From contig DAHUXD010000031.1 in NCBI GenBank assembly GCA_027307335.1, forward strand, positions 39,102-103,101: DNA of 64,000 bases, in the 5' to 3' direction. The notes beneath the pieces were generated by a model. It made no database searches. It saw only the letters and a list, made by a program, of their open reading frames with translations, and was not told where the DNA came from. Numbering within the stretch: the stretch's first letter is position 1; the number at the start of each line of letters is the position of its first letter. The DNA is from Acidobacteriota bacterium. GTDB taxonomy: Bacteria > Acidobacteriota > Thermoanaerobaculia > UBA5066 > Gp7-AA6. The position numbers were made by a program, and so were the translations under genes. Positions 1-12,876 of the stretch are shown here, piece by piece.

Positions 1-3000
1 ACGGGCAACGCCGCTTCGCCGGGGAACTCCCAGACGCTGACGATCGCGATTTTCCCGGGCACCGACGGCAACGGCGACGCCGGGCGGAGCCGCGCCAGGG
101 CGGTCCTGTTCCGCAGCACGCGCGGTCCGAGCTCGCCGACCGGCGAGCTCGCGAGCCTGCCCGGCGACATCGTCGGGGCCGAGCTCGAGGATCGCATCTT
201 CGAGACCGATCCCACCCTGGCCGCTCTCCAGGATCCTCCCTGCGGCGGAGCGGTCGAATCGGGGTTCTGCGGCAGCAAGGCGGTTCGCGTCGTCCAGAAG
301 ACCCATGCGACCGATTCGGGCGTCGAGGGGCTCGCGGGCACCAACCGGCGCCTGATCTCGGAGAAGACGATCTACGGCGGAAGCGCGTGCGGCGGCTGCC
401 CGTATCACGAGGTCGACTTCGGGCCGACGACCGATCACGTCTGGGACGACAACGGCCGCCACTATCCCGTCGAGACCCACACGGGATCTCTCGGCAACGA
501 CGGCAGGACCGTCACCACGTACTGGGCACCCCTTCACTGGGACGCCGGTCCTCCGGCGGGCCAGCCCGTTCTCCCGAATCTCTTCACGCGCCGGACGACG
601 ACGATGGGCGGGTCGTCGAAGGACGAGTACTTCGAGTTCGACACGTCGACGCCCGGCAAGTACGGGTTCCTGAAGGGCACGTTCGTGTACGACCCCGCGA
701 CCTACGGCTCACCCGGAAACACGTTTTCCACGATCGTCTTCCTGACCTGCCGCTACGACGACGGCGCCGGCAACGTCGACAAGGAGTTCACGGCGACCTA
801 CCCCGGCGTGGGATCGGTCCCCAACAATCCGTGCTCGACGGTCTACCCGACGTTCCCCAATCCGCTTCCCGGAAACGGAGACGCGTTCGGCAAGGACTAC
901 ACCTGGCAGCATGGCGAGCTCCTGAGCTCCCGCTGGATCAACGGCACCTCCGCGACGGCGACGTTCCACGCTCGGGACTACGCGCGGGATGCGACGACCG
1001 GCTGGATCACCGGATCGAAGGACACCTCGGGGCGGCAGACCTCGTACCAGTACGACGCGCTCGGGCGGGTTCACAGGATCACGCCGCCGTCGGCCTCCGA
1101 GCTCGCGACCTTCGTCTGCTACGAGGGCCCGGGCGCGACCACCGCCTACCGGGCCTCCGCGAAGCAGGCTTGCCCCGTCGCTTCGTCGAACGCCGGCCTT
1201 GCCACCTGGCAGCACTTCGAGTACGACGGACTCGCTCGCCTCGCCCGCGAGAAGCGGCTGCAGCCCGGGGCGGCCGTCGTCAAGCGATTCACCCTCTACG
1301 ACGGGCCCGGCAACGCCTACTTCACCTCCGAGTGGGTGGCGGACGCGATCTCGCAGACGATCACGCGGGACCTCTCGACGACCTGCGTCTTCGGCGGCGG
1401 GACCTACACGGGCCGCGCCCGGCCCTCGGCGGCCCCGGGCACCTACCGCCTCTGCTACGACCCCTTCGGCCGGCCCCAGCAGATCGTCGGCCCGAAGATG
1501 TCGAGCCTCGTCGTCATCGACCGGACCGACGGCTCGGGCAACGTCTACAGCGACACGAAGGAGGCCGCGCTGACTTACTGCGTCAACGCAACCTTCTCCA
1601 ACCTGACGACGCCCACCTGCTCGACCGGAGGCGTCAACGCGACGACCACGACGAAGAAGGACGCCTACGGCCGCATCGTCAGCGTCACCGAGCCCTCCGG
1701 TGACATCACGACGCATACGTACGACGTCAACGGCCGGCTGCTCACGGTGACGCAGGGAACTCAGCAGTCCCGCACGTTCGTCTACGACGACAACGGTTTC
1801 CTGCGGAAGGAGACGACGCCCGAGAGAGGCACCATCTACTACGACTCGATCGGGAGCCTCGGCGACGTCCTGAGCGAGAAGCAGCCGGACGGCCTCGTCA
1901 TCAGCCGGACCTTCGACTTCGCCGGCCGCCTCGCGGAGGAAGACGCTCCCGCCGGCACCCGGTACGTCGTCAACTGCTACGACGGCGCCGCCACCTGCAT
2001 CGACGGCAGCGCGGGCTTTGCGGGCGGTCCCTATCCCGGCGGCAAGCTGACCCGACGGTACGGGTATAACTGGATCCCCACGATCGGGCCTATCGTCGAC
2101 GAGCAGTTCACGTACGGCGACGGCGGCGGCCGGCTCTCCCAGCTGACGACCGCGGTGGGCAACGGCGACCTGAGCTCCTCGACCTCGCAGTCGTGGACGT
2201 ACAACGAGCTCGGGCTGGTCGGGACGCACAACCACCCGAGGGATTCCGGGTCTTTCCCCGTCGCCACGACCTACTCGAACGGACTGCCCACCGCCATTTC
2301 GGGCAACGCGGCCAGCCTCGTCACCGCCGCAACCTACAACCCGGCCGCCGGCCTCGCGTCCTGGACTTCCAACACGAGCCCCACCGCCGTCGTCACGACG
2401 ATCACCCAGGACGCCTCGATGCTGCCTCGGCCGTCCCAGATCAAGACGACGAAGGGCTCCACGCCGCTCTTCAACACGGGCACGTACGCCTACGACGGCG
2501 CCGGGAACGTCCTGACGCAGAGCGATCCCAATGACGGCGGGAGCTTCACCTACGACAGCCGTTCGAGGATTCTCTCCTCCGCCTACAGCGTCGGCTCTCG
2601 CACGTTCGGCTACGACCGCTGGGGCAACCTCCTCCAGAACGGCTCGCTCGGCTACCCGGTGGACGGTTCGCACAACAAGCTGGTCGTCGGCGGCTCGACG
2701 ACCGCCGTCTCCTACGACGGACGCGGCAACCTGACGATCCACAACGCGGACGCGATGTCCTACGATTCGCTCGACCGTCTGTACCGCAACCAGAGCGGCT
2801 CCACGGACTTCGTCTTCCTCCACAACGGAGCCGGCGAGCGGCTCGTGAAGTTCCCCGGCAACACGTCGCTCGCCCGGCGCGAGATGGCGCGCCTCGTCGG
2901 CGAGGCCAACAAGGCCGCGGGCAAGACGGGCTGGGCAACGGCCCCGGACGCCTGCCTCGGCACGTTCTCCGACGTTTCCTGCTCCGACGCCGACGCCGGC

Positions 3001-4380
3001 TGGATCCAGACGCTCTACGACCACGGGACCGCCGGCGGCTGCGGCGGTGGCGGCTTCTGCCCGGACGGCACCCTCAACCGCGCGCAGATGGCCACGTTCG
3101 TCGTCAAGGGATACCGGGCGGACGGCGCGAGCATGCCCGCCTGCACCGGCATCTTCGCCGACGTCCCCTGCTCGGGAAACTCGCCGTGGGTGCCGTTCGC
3201 GCCCTACATCGAGCAGCTCTCGCGGGACAACGTCACCGCCGGATGCGGCGGCACCAATTTCTGTCCCGGCAATCCCGTCACGCCCTGGCAGATCCTGGTC
3301 TGGATGTCGAAGACGCCGGCCGTCCCCGGCAGCGGCAAGACCTGGGCCTCCGTGTATCATCCCGTGCCCAGAGGCTCCATCTACACGCTGCGCGATGAGC
3401 AGAACCGCGTCGTCACCGAGATGACCGACGCGTCCTCGGGCTCGGCTTCGGCCACCCTGGGCGTCCAGCGGGACAACGTCTTCTTCGGCAATCTGCTCGT
3501 CGCCTCCAACTCGGCCGGGGCCTGGAACTTCGACGTGTCGGACCATCTCGGCAGCGTCCGCAGGATGTGGAGCACGGCCGGGACGGTCACCGAATCGCAC
3601 AAGTACTGGCCGTACGGCGAGGACACCAACACAGGGCCGCCGAGTCAGCACCTCTCCTTCCAGACGATGGAGAGAAACGACGGCGTCGCCCAGCACTTCG
3701 ACCATGCGCGGACGCAGCACTACAGCCTCGGGAGGTTTCTGAGCACGGATACCGCGAGCGGCGTCGCGTCCATTCCGCAGTCCTGGAATCGATACTCGTA
3801 CGCAAGGAACAATCCCAACAGAATGATCGACCCGAATGGCCTATGGCCGACGGAGGTTCACAACCAGATCATCGACCTGGCTTTCCACGGGCTGAGCGAG
3901 CATCAGCGCCTCGTGCTCAAGGCGGCGAGCGTCTCGATGGACGCGTGCCCGGCATGCCAGATGAGGTCTCATAGTCACGATCACTTCATGAAGTCCCCGG
4001 GCGAAGACCCGCAGGCGGCCCGGCAGGCCGCCGAGAGCCTCATCAAGAAGGAGGAAGGCGCGGCACAGCGAATGCAGGGGCCCGTTTCCAGCACCGCAGA
4101 CATCGGCGACGACTCTCTGAAACATTTTGGAATGGCCCTGCATACGGTCACCGATGGCACTTCGCCGAGCCACGTGGATGCCAGCGGCGCCCCGCGCGAT
4201 TGGGACGGCCTGCCGATTTCGCCATCTCGAACGGAGGCCGCTCGAGAGCACGACCGAGAGGAGAACCATCCCACCGCGGATCAGCTGAGGGAGGCCGTTC
4301 GTGCGGCACAGCAGGCGTTCTGCGAGACCTACGGTGACGCCGCATGCCGACAAGCAATCCGAGCTCGGCAGATCGACTAG
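1..4380 (+). CDS. RHS/YD-repeat polymorphic toxin with internal S-layer-homology block (5' partial)
   Basis: The reading frame is open from base 1, so the gene starts upstream; 1459 codons are visible. YD-type repeats such as QYDALGRV and FEYDGLARL run through roughly residues 340-950. Residues ~960-1105 hold two Cys-containing S-layer-homology repeats (FSDVSC..WIQTL..GCGGGGFCP..NRAQMATFV, then FADVPC..YIEQL..GCGGTNFCP), lying between GAGERLVKF and YTLRDEQNRV. The RHS core follows (DHLGSVRR, YWPYGE, HYSLGRFLSTD, WNRYSYARNNP) and ends in DPNG at residues 1277-1280. The 179-residue tail is a variable C-terminal toxin: it has clustered histidines (SHSHDHF, LKHFGMALHTV, SPSH, EHDREENH), resembling zinc phospholipase C/P1-nuclease ligand patterns. 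By family analogy the RHS shell encloses the toxin. Enzyme type is inference. Codon use in the tail is visibly less GC-rich than in the shell, as expected for an exchangeable cassette. Confidence 0.9.
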   Translation, partial: TGNAASPGNSQTLTIAIFPGTDGNGDAGRSRARAVLFRSTRGPSSPTGELASLPGDIVGAELEDRIFETDPTLAALQDPPCGGAVESGFCGSKAVRVVQKTHATDSGVEGLAGTNRRLISEKTIYGGSACGGCPYHEVDFGPTTDHVWDDNGRHYPVETHTGSLGNDGRTVTTYWAPLHWDAGPPAGQPVLPNLFTRRTTTMGGSSKDEYFEFDTSTPGKYGFLKGTFVYDPATYGSPGNTFSTIVFLTCRYDDGAGNVDKEFTATYPGVGSVPNNPCSTVYPTFPNPLPGNGDAFGKDYTWQHGELLSSRWINGTSATATFHARDYARDATTGWITGSKDTSGRQTSYQYDALGRVHRITPPSASELATFVCYEGPGATTAYRASAKQACPVASSNAGLATWQHFEYDGLARLAREKRLQPGAAVVKRFTLYDGPGNAYFTSEWVADAISQTITRDLSTTCVFGGGTYTGRARPSAAPGTYRLCYDPFGRPQQIVGPKMSSLVVIDRTDGSGNVYSDTKEAALTYCVNATFSNLTTPTCSTGGVNATTTTKKDAYGRIVSVTEPSGDITTHTYDVNGRLLTVTQGTQQSRTFVYDDNGFLRKETTPERGTIYYDSIGSLGDVLSEKQPDGLVISRTFDFAGRLAEEDAPAGTRYVVNCYDGAATCIDGSAGFAGGPYPGGKLTRRYGYNWIPTIGPIVDEQFTYGDGGGRLSQLTTAVGNGDLSSSTSQSWTYNELGLVGTHNHPRDSGSFPVATTYSNGLPTAISGNAASLVTAATYNPAAGLASWTSNTSPTAVVTTITQDASMLPRPSQIKTTKGSTPLFNTGTYAYDGAGNVLTQSDPNDGGSFTYDSRSRILSSAYSVGSRTFGYDRWGNLLQNGSLGYPVDGSHNKLVVGGSTTAVSYDGRGNLTIHNADAMSYDSLDRLYRNQSGSTDFVFLHNGAGERLVKFPGNTSLARREMARLVGEANKAAGKTGWATAPDACLGTFSDVSCSDADAGWIQTLYDHGTAGGCGGGGFCPDGTLNRAQMATFVVKGYRADGASMPACTGIFADVPCSGNSPWVPFAPYIEQLSRDNVTAGCGGTNFCPGNPVTPWQILVWMSKTPAVPGSGKTWASVYHPVPRGSIYTLRDEQNRVVTEMTDASSGSASATLGVQRDNVFFGNLLVASNSAGAWNFDVSDHLGSVRRMWSTAGTVTESHKYWPYGEDTNTGPPSQHLSFQTMERNDGVAQHFDHARTQHYSLGRFLSTDTASGVASIPQSWNRYSYARNNPNRMIDPNGLWPTEVHNQIIDLAFHGLSEHQRLVLKAASVSMDACPACQMRSHSHDHFMKSPGEDPQAARQAAESLIKKEEGAAQRMQGPVSSTADIGDDSLKHFGMALHTVTDGTSPSHVDASGAPRDWDGLPISPSRTEAAREHDREENHPTADQLREAVRAAQQAFCETYGDAACRQAIRARQID

Positions 4381-4395
4381 ACGGGGGCAATCGAG

Positions 4396-4728
4396 ATGAA
4401 GAGATCCGCGACCATCCGCATCCTGTTGAGCGCACTTCTCGCCGGACTGACTCTCGCGATCGCGTGGGGAGTCTCACGCCTTCCTTACAGCGTTCTTCGA
4501 GATCGCGTGAGTGATTTTCTGTCTTGGCCAGGAGGTCTCGTCGCTCTTGTTTTCTATCCCGCCGGTGTCCACACGGGCGCGGGAAGTCCTGAATGGGGCA
4601 GACTGGTGTTCTTGGCCAACGTCACGTTCTACGTCCTTTTCTGGTTTCTCGTCTTGACCGTCGTCGGTTGGCGCAGCCGTGCAGCTCGAGAGGATCGTCC
4701 CCTTCGCAGGTTCCAGGGTGGCGCGTGA
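4396..4728 (+). CDS. small membrane protein, candidate immunity protein for the RHS toxin
   Basis: A 110-aa protein starts 15 bp after the RHS stop codon. It has three hydrophobic stretches, at about residues 8-26, 43-58 and 68-92, and a basic, arginine-rich C-terminus, so it should be an inner-membrane protein. I recognise no family. The position directly downstream of an RHS C-terminal toxin, the small size and the relatively AT-rich codon use (TTT, ATT, CTT codons) shared with the toxin tail are typical of immunity genes. Its membrane location would suit a toxin acting on the membrane or in the periplasm. The immunity role is inference from context. The stop overlaps the GTG of the next gene (GTGA). 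Confidence 0.65.
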   Translation: MKRSATIRILLSALLAGLTLAIAWGVSRLPYSVLRDRVSDFLSWPGGLVALVFYPAGVHTGAGSPEWGRLVFLANVTFYVLFWFLVLTVVGWRSRAAREDRPLRRFQGGA

Positions 4729-5312
4729 GAGAACATAAGAACCGGCGAGCCGCGAGACGCCTCATCTCCCTCATGGCCTTCTGCGGCCTGTCCGTGGTCG
4801 CCACGGCCGCCGACAACAAGATCGTCACCATCTTCGAGGCCCGGCAGTTCTCGGTGCCGGTCCCCTGGGGATGGTCCTTCGACGAGGGCGAGGATCCGAA
4901 CCTCGGCACGCCGACCGTGAAGCTCGGGGATCCGGAAAAGAAGGTCCTCCTGCAGATGACCTTCATTCCGGATCCCTCGGGCAAGCTCTCGTCGCGCGAG
5001 GCGGTCGAGACGGAGGCCAAGCGCATCCTCCAGCCGTACGTCGAGACCTCGGTCGAGAAGGAGATCCGGCTCACGTTCTTCGAACCCTCCGACGGCCTGG
5101 GCGCGTACGCCGCTTTCACCGACGCCAAGCTCGATCCGAAGCACATTCCCGAGGACGAGTGGCTCATCGGCGTCAGCGGCATCCGGACCTGGAAGGGCGG
5201 GTACACGCTCTTCACGCTGCTGACCAACAAGACGGACTCGTCGGCTTACCGCACGGCGCTCGAGATCGCGGTCTCCGGCACGCGGCAGGTGAAGGCGCCC
5301 GTCGCGTTCTGA
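4725..5312 (+). CDS. secreted protein of unknown function
   Basis: A 195-aa product is proposed from a GTG at 4725 that overlaps the previous stop (GTGA). The open frame extends further upstream, but that extension lies inside the preceding gene. From this start the N-terminus is a clear Sec signal peptide: basic residues REHKNRRAARR, then a hydrophobic core and an ATA-A cleavage site near residue 28. The mature part is acidic and soluble, with no motif I can name. The tail 'WKGGYTLFTLLTN' resembles small periplasmic proteins that accompany secretion or stress genes. Coupling to the candidate immunity gene may mean it belongs to the toxin cassette, but its codon use is back to the GC-rich background, so it may be ancestral. 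Confidence 0.7.
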   Translation: MREHKNRRAARRLISLMAFCGLSVVATAADNKIVTIFEARQFSVPVPWGWSFDEGEDPNLGTPTVKLGDPEKKVLLQMTFIPDPSGKLSSREAVETEAKRILQPYVETSVEKEIRLTFFEPSDGLGAYAAFTDAKLDPKHIPEDEWLIGVSGIRTWKGGYTLFTLLTNKTDSSAYRTALEIAVSGTRQVKAPVAF

Positions 5313-5346
5313 CTGGCGGCGCCTCTCTGGCGCACTCGTTGCATGA

Positions 5347-6993
5347 CTACCGGGAGTAAACCGTCTTTCCTCCGACGACCGTCGCATCGACCTCGATCTT
5401 CTCGATTTCCCCGGGCGCGACGCGGAGGGGATCGGCGCTCAGGACGACGAAGTCCCCGAGCTTGCCGGGCGCGAGCGAGCCCTTGTCTTTCTCCTCGAAG
5501 GCGGCGTACGCGGCCGAGACCGTGTAGGCGCGGAGCGCCTCCTCGACCCCGATCCGCTGCGCCGGCACCCAGCCGCCGGGGTTCTTGCCGTCGATCGTGC
5601 GCCGGGTGACGGCCGCGGCGATGCCGAGGATCGGCGAGATCGGCGCGACGTCGTAATCCGAGCCGAACGCCAGGATCGCCTTCGCATCGAGGAGCGACCG
5701 CCATGCATAGCTCGTCTTCACGCGCTCGGGCCCGAGCCTCTTCTCGGCCCAGCGGCCGTCGTCGACCGCGTGGTAGGGCTGCATCGAGGCGATCACGCCG
5801 AGCGAGGCGAACCGCGGGATGTCGGCGGCCCGGAGGTGCTGAACGTGCTCGACGCGGAAGCGCCGGTCGCGCGGGCCGTTCGCCTTCTCGACGCGCTCGA
5901 AGATGTTCAGGATCTCGTGGTTCGCGCGATCGCCGATCGCGTGCACCTCGACCTGCAGCCCCGCGGCGTCGGCGGCGGAGATCCGCTCCTCCATCGACGA
6001 CAAAGGAATGGCCTCGGCGGCGAAGACGCCCCGGTTTCCGGGCTCGTCCGTAAAGCCCTCGAACATCGCCGCGGTCCCCGATCCGAGCGAGCCATCCATG
6101 AAGGCCTTCACGCCGCCGATGCGCAGCCAGTGGTCGTTCTTCATGGAGGTCTGCAGCGCCCTGGCCTTCGGCCAGTCGACGAGAAGCGGCCGGTAGTTCA
6201 CCCGCAGCGTCAGCTCCCCCCGATCGCGCAGCGCGGCCCACGCCGGGACGTCGCCGCGGCCGCCCGGGAGGTCCTGGACCGACGTCACGCCGTAGCGCGC
6301 CGCGTTCTTCATGGCCGTGCGGAGCGCGGCGGCCAGCTCGGCCTGCGTGCGCGGCGGCCGCACCTTCCAGACGAGGTCCGCCGCCGCGTCCTTGAGGACC
6401 CCCGTCGGCTCGCCGTTGCCGTCCTTCACGATCACGCCGCCCGGCGGGTCGGGCGTCGCCGCGGTGACGCCCGCGAGTCTCAGCGCGAGGCTGTTGCAGA
6501 CGACCATGTGGCCGTCCTGGCGGGAGAGGCACGTCGGCCGGTCCCCGGTGGCGGGATCGAGGAGCGCCTTCGTCGGCAGGACGGGCGGAGTCCACTGCGT
6601 CTGGTCCCAGATTCCGTCCGTCAGCCAGGCCCCGGGCGGCTGCTTCGCCGCGTAGGCGGCGACCCGGCGCGTGAAATCGGCCGGGTCCTTCGTGTGCTGC
6701 AGGTCCACGGCGAGCAGGTCGAAACCGGCTCCGGACATGTGCGTGTGGCAGTCGATGAACCCGGGTACGACGCGCCGGCCCCTGCCGTCGACGACGACGG
6801 TCTTCGGACCCTTCAGCGCGCCGATCTCCGAGTCCGTGCCGACCGCGACGATGCGGTCGCCGCGCACGGCGAGCGCCTGCGCCTCCGGGCGCGCCGGATC
6901 GCCGGTCCAGATGCGGGCCGAGACGAGGACGAGATCGGCGGGCGGGGCGGCGGGAGCGGCGAGCAGCGCGGCCACGGCGAGGAGGCTCAGCAT
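5347..6993 (-). CDS. exported amidohydrolase, metallo-dependent hydrolase family 3 (YtcJ-like)
   Basis: The 548-aa protein starts with a short signal peptide (LLAVAALLAAPAAPP). The amidohydrolase signatures appear in order: the N-terminal beta-sandwich with VPGFIDCHTHM giving the HxH metal ligands, DGSLGSGTAAM, the VEVHAIGDRAN histidine, RVEHVQHL, and the FGSDYDVAPISP aspartate, ending in the GSLAPGKLGDFVVL sandwich strand. This order is typical of the family 3/YtcJ group, many of which cleave amides or are of unknown substrate. It acts outside the cytoplasm. The start lies only 6 bp after the ppdK stop, so it is the last gene of the recO-glyQ-glyS-ppdK unit. The substrate cannot be read from the sequence. 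Confidence 0.9.
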   Translation of the reverse strand: MLSLLAVAALLAAPAAPPADLVLVSARIWTGDPARPEAQALAVRGDRIVAVGTDSEIGALKGPKTVVVDGRGRRVVPGFIDCHTHMSGAGFDLLAVDLQHTKDPADFTRRVAAYAAKQPPGAWLTDGIWDQTQWTPPVLPTKALLDPATGDRPTCLSRQDGHMVVCNSLALRLAGVTAATPDPPGGVIVKDGNGEPTGVLKDAAADLVWKVRPPRTQAELAAALRTAMKNAARYGVTSVQDLPGGRGDVPAWAALRDRGELTLRVNYRPLLVDWPKARALQTSMKNDHWLRIGGVKAFMDGSLGSGTAAMFEGFTDEPGNRGVFAAEAIPLSSMEERISAADAAGLQVEVHAIGDRANHEILNIFERVEKANGPRDRRFRVEHVQHLRAADIPRFASLGVIASMQPYHAVDDGRWAEKRLGPERVKTSYAWRSLLDAKAILAFGSDYDVAPISPILGIAAAVTRRTIDGKNPGGWVPAQRIGVEEALRAYTVSAAYAAFEEKDKGSLAPGKLGDFVVLSADPLRVAPGEIEKIEVDATVVGGKTVYSR

Positions 6994-6999
6994 CGGGCC

Positions 7000-9716
<2,717 letters not shown>

Positions 9717-9720
<4 letters not shown>

Positions 9721-11795
9721 TTCTCCACCACGATCTCCGAAAAGTCGGCCAGGCTCGTGAACTCCTTCTGGATGGACGCGAGCAGCGCCAGCCGGTTGCG
9801 CCTCAGTTCCTCCTCCGGACAGTTGACCAGCACCTCGACGAAGTAGCGGTCGAGCGACGGCGCGATCGACGCGATCGTCTCCATCGCCTCGCGGTAGTGG
9901 CGCTCGGCGACGAAGCCCGCGATCGCCTGCCTCGCCTGCAGGAAGTCGGCGGCGAGCGCCCGCTCGGCGTCCTCGCGGTACAGCTCGGGGCGCGGCTCCC
10001 CGGGCGAGTCGGAGCCCACGATGTTGCGGATGCGCTTGAACGCGAGAATGAGCGACTTGAAGTCCATGTGCCGGCGCGCCTCGGACAGCGCGCGAGCGCG
10101 GTCGGCGGCGTCCGCGAAGTCCCAGACGCCGACGTTCAAGACCGCCGAGATCTCGTCGTAGGCGTAGCCTCGCCGTTCGAGCAGGCTGCGCAGCCGGTCG
10201 GCGAAGAAGCGCCCGAGCTCGTCGATCACCTCGTCCGCGCCCGGACCCGGCAGGTCCGAGGGCAGGAGCGAGAGGGCCTTCCGCGCGATCGGCCGCCAGT
10301 CGGTGCGCCAGTTGCGGCCGATCGCGATCGCGACGGCGCCGAGCGCCGCGCGGCGCAGGCCGTACGGGTCCTTCGATCCGGTCGGAACGAGGCCGATGCG
10401 GAAGAGCGCGCCGAGCGAGTCGAAGCGGTCGGCGAGCGAGAGGATCGCGCCCGAGGCCTCGCGCGGCGGGTCGTCCGAGCCGGAGGCGGGACGGTACTGG
10501 TCGTAGATCGCCTTCCAGACGGCGTCGGGGTGGCGCTCGCGGCGGGCGTAGATGCCTCCCATCACGCCCTGGAGATCCGTGAACTCCTTGACGACCAGCG
10601 TCGTCAGGTCGGCCTTCGAGAGTCGGGCCGCCGTGCGCACCGTCTCGACGAGGTCCGTGCGCCCGACGAGCCTCGCGACGGATTCCGCGATCTCCTCGAG
10701 GCGCTCGGTCTTCTTCCGGTAGTCGCCGAGGCGCTCCTGGAAGGTCAGGTGCGACAGCGCCGGCAGCCGCGCCTCGAGCCCCTCCTGCACGTCGGTCTCG
10801 AAGAAGAACCGCGCGTCGGCGAGGCGAGCGTTCAGGACCCACTCGCTGCCCTTCGCGATGAAACCCTTCCGGTCCTCGGTGTTGTCCATGACCGCGATGA
10901 AGTGAGGCAGGAGGCCGCCCGGCCCGCGCACCGGCACGTACTTCTGGTGCGTCCGCATCGCGGTGACCGTGATCTCCTCGGGCAGCTCCAGGAATTCCGG
11001 GGCGAAGGCGCCCCGCACGAGCCCGGGCCACTCCACCAGGTCGGAGAGCGTGTTCGCGAGGTCCGCGTGCGCCTCGATCTGGCCGCCGACCTCGGTGGCG
11101 AGCTTCCGCGCCTTGTCGAGGATCTGGATCCGGCGCGCCTCGCTGTCCGGCTCGACGAAGGCGCCGCGCAGCCGCGTCAGGTAGTCGTCCGGGCCCTCGA
11201 TGCGGAGAGGACCGTTCGAGAGCATGCGGTGCCCGACCGTCTCGTCGCCCGCCGCGACGCCTAGGACCTCCATCGGCACGATCTGGCCGCCGAGCACGGC
11301 GACGACGCTGCGCACGGGGCGGACGAACGACCGCGCGCCGTCGCCCCAGCGCATCGTCTTCGGGAACGTCAGCCCGGAGACGACCCGCGGCACGACCTCG
11401 GCGAGCACCTCCCGGGTCGGGCGGCCGGGAATCGTCCGTCGGGCCGCGACGGTCCGGCCGCGCGGCGCGTCGACGACGACGAGATCGGCGACCTCCACCT
11501 TCTGCGCGCGGGCGAACCCCTCGGCCGCCTTCGTCGGCTTGCCCTCCGCGTCGAACGCGTTCGCCGCCGGCGGTCCGAGCACCTCCGATGAGCGGTCGGA
11601 CTGTCGCTCGGGAAGGCCTCGCAGGGCGACCGCGATCCGGCGCGGCGTCGCGTAGGACTCCGTCGAGGCGGGCGCGAGCCCCTCCTCGGCGAGCGCGTCC
11701 GTCAAACGGCGGGAAAGCTCCAGGCGCGCCGGCAGCAGGGCCGGCGCCGGAATCTCCTCCGTCCGGATCTCGAAGATGAAGTCGTCGTTTTTCAC
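9717..11795 (-). CDS. glyS: glycine--tRNA ligase beta subunit
   Basis: This is the beta chain of the bacterial alpha2beta2 glycyl-tRNA synthetase, which carries the tRNA-binding and HD-like regions. The open frame continues upstream, but a GTG at 11795 gives the canonical N-terminus (KNDDFIFEIRTEEIPA) and a normal length of 692 residues. Recognisable blocks include VEWPGLVRG near residue 250, EDRKGFIAKGSEW near 310, and the C-terminal DALR-like part. It follows glyQ by 67 bp and its TGA overlaps the ppdK ATG. Together with glyQ it supplies charged glycine tRNA. Confidence 0.96.
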
Positions 11796-11862
11796 GTCGA
11801 AGCGAATCCCACCGCGGGCGGAGATTATCGGGTTGGCGGCCCGCCGGAAACTCCCCTGCCGA

Positions 11863-12834
11863 TCAGGACACCGCCGGTTCCGGCTCCGGGAGCGGAAGCC
11901 GCGAACCTTCCCTTCCCGACACGTATGCCCGCGCGCAGGCGCAGGCGAGCTCCCGGATGCGCCGCACGATGCCGACCCGGTCGGTCGCCGACACGGCGCC
12001 GCGCGCATCGAGGATGTTGAACTGATGGGAGCAGACGAGCGTCGCCTCGTACGCCGGCAGCACGAGGCCCGCCTCGAGACACCGCTTCGCCTCCTGCTCG
12101 TGGCGGTCGAGCATCATCGTCGCGAGCTCCACGTCCGCGACCTCGAAGTTGTACTTCGACATCTCGAATTCGTCGCGCCGGCGGATCTGACCGTACGTCC
12201 ATGCGTCGTTCCAGCGCACGTCGAAGACGGAGTTCGCCTTCGCGAGGAACATCGCGATCCGCTCGAGGCCGTACGTGATCTCCGCGGTCACCGGCGAGAG
12301 GTCGATGCCGCCCGCCTGCTGGAAGTAGGTGAACTGCGTGATCTCCATGCCGTCCATCACGACCTGCCAGCCGACGCCCCACGCGCCGAGCGTCGGCGAC
12401 TCCCAGTTGTCCTCCTCGAAGCGGACGTCGTGCTCGGCGAGAACGAGGCCCAGGCGCTCGAGGCTCCGCAGATAGGTCTCCTGGACGTCGTCGGGAGACG
12501 GCTTCAGGACGACCTGGAGCTGCATGTGCCGCCCGAGCCGCATCGGGTTCTCCCCGTACCGCCCGTCGGCGGGCCGCCGCGACGGCTGCACGTACGCGCA
12601 GCGCCAGGGATCCGGGCCGAGGACCTTCAGGAAGGTCGCCGGATGCATCGTGCCGGCGCCGACGGGAAGGTCGTAGGGCTGCTCGATGAGACAGCCCTCG
12701 CCCTCCCAGAACGCGGTCAGCTCCGAGATGAGCTTCTGAAGCGTGAAGCCGCGCTCTCCGCCCGACAGCGCCTCGACGAAGTGAGCGTCGTGCTGCATGT
12801 GGGCGTCGGCGGGAAGGCCGCGGCGATCAGGCAC
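11863..12834 (-). CDS. glyQ: glycine--tRNA ligase alpha subunit
   Basis: This catalytic class II synthetase subunit forms glycyl-adenylate. It is 323 aa, slightly longer than the usual ~300. The family core is clear: [55 protein letters not shown], and [12 protein letters not shown] near residue 190. The proposed start is a GTG with a weak AAAAGG eight bases upstream. A Met at residue 13 is an alternative start and would give a length closer to the family. The C-terminal ~25 residues after the conserved ACACARAYV are a basic, proline-rich extension. It lies between recO and glyS. Confidence 0.96.
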   Translation of the reverse strand: MPDRRGLPADAHMQHDAHFVEALSGGERGFTLQKLISELTAFWEGEGCLIEQPYDLPVGAGTMHPATFLKVLGPDPWRCAYVQPSRRPADGRYGENPMRLGRHMQLQVVLKPSPDDVQETYLRSLERLGLVLAEHDVRFEEDNWESPTLGAWGVGWQVVMDGMEITQFTYFQQAGGIDLSPVTAEITYGLERIAMFLAKANSVFDVRWNDAWTYGQIRRRDEFEMSKYNFEVADVELATMMLDRHEQEAKRCLEAGLVLPAYEATLVCSHQFNILDARGAVSATDRVGIVRRIRELACACARAYVSGREGSRLPLPEPEPAVS

Positions 12835-12876
12835 CGGAGGCCTTTTCAGCGTGCATTGTCCGCAGTTTACCGCACG

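Noticed and set aside
709..3720. A 1003-codon open frame antisense to the RHS gene
   Set aside because: It lies opposite the RHS repeats, has extreme Arg/Gly/Val composition and no family motif. Long antisense frames are expected in GC-rich DNA.
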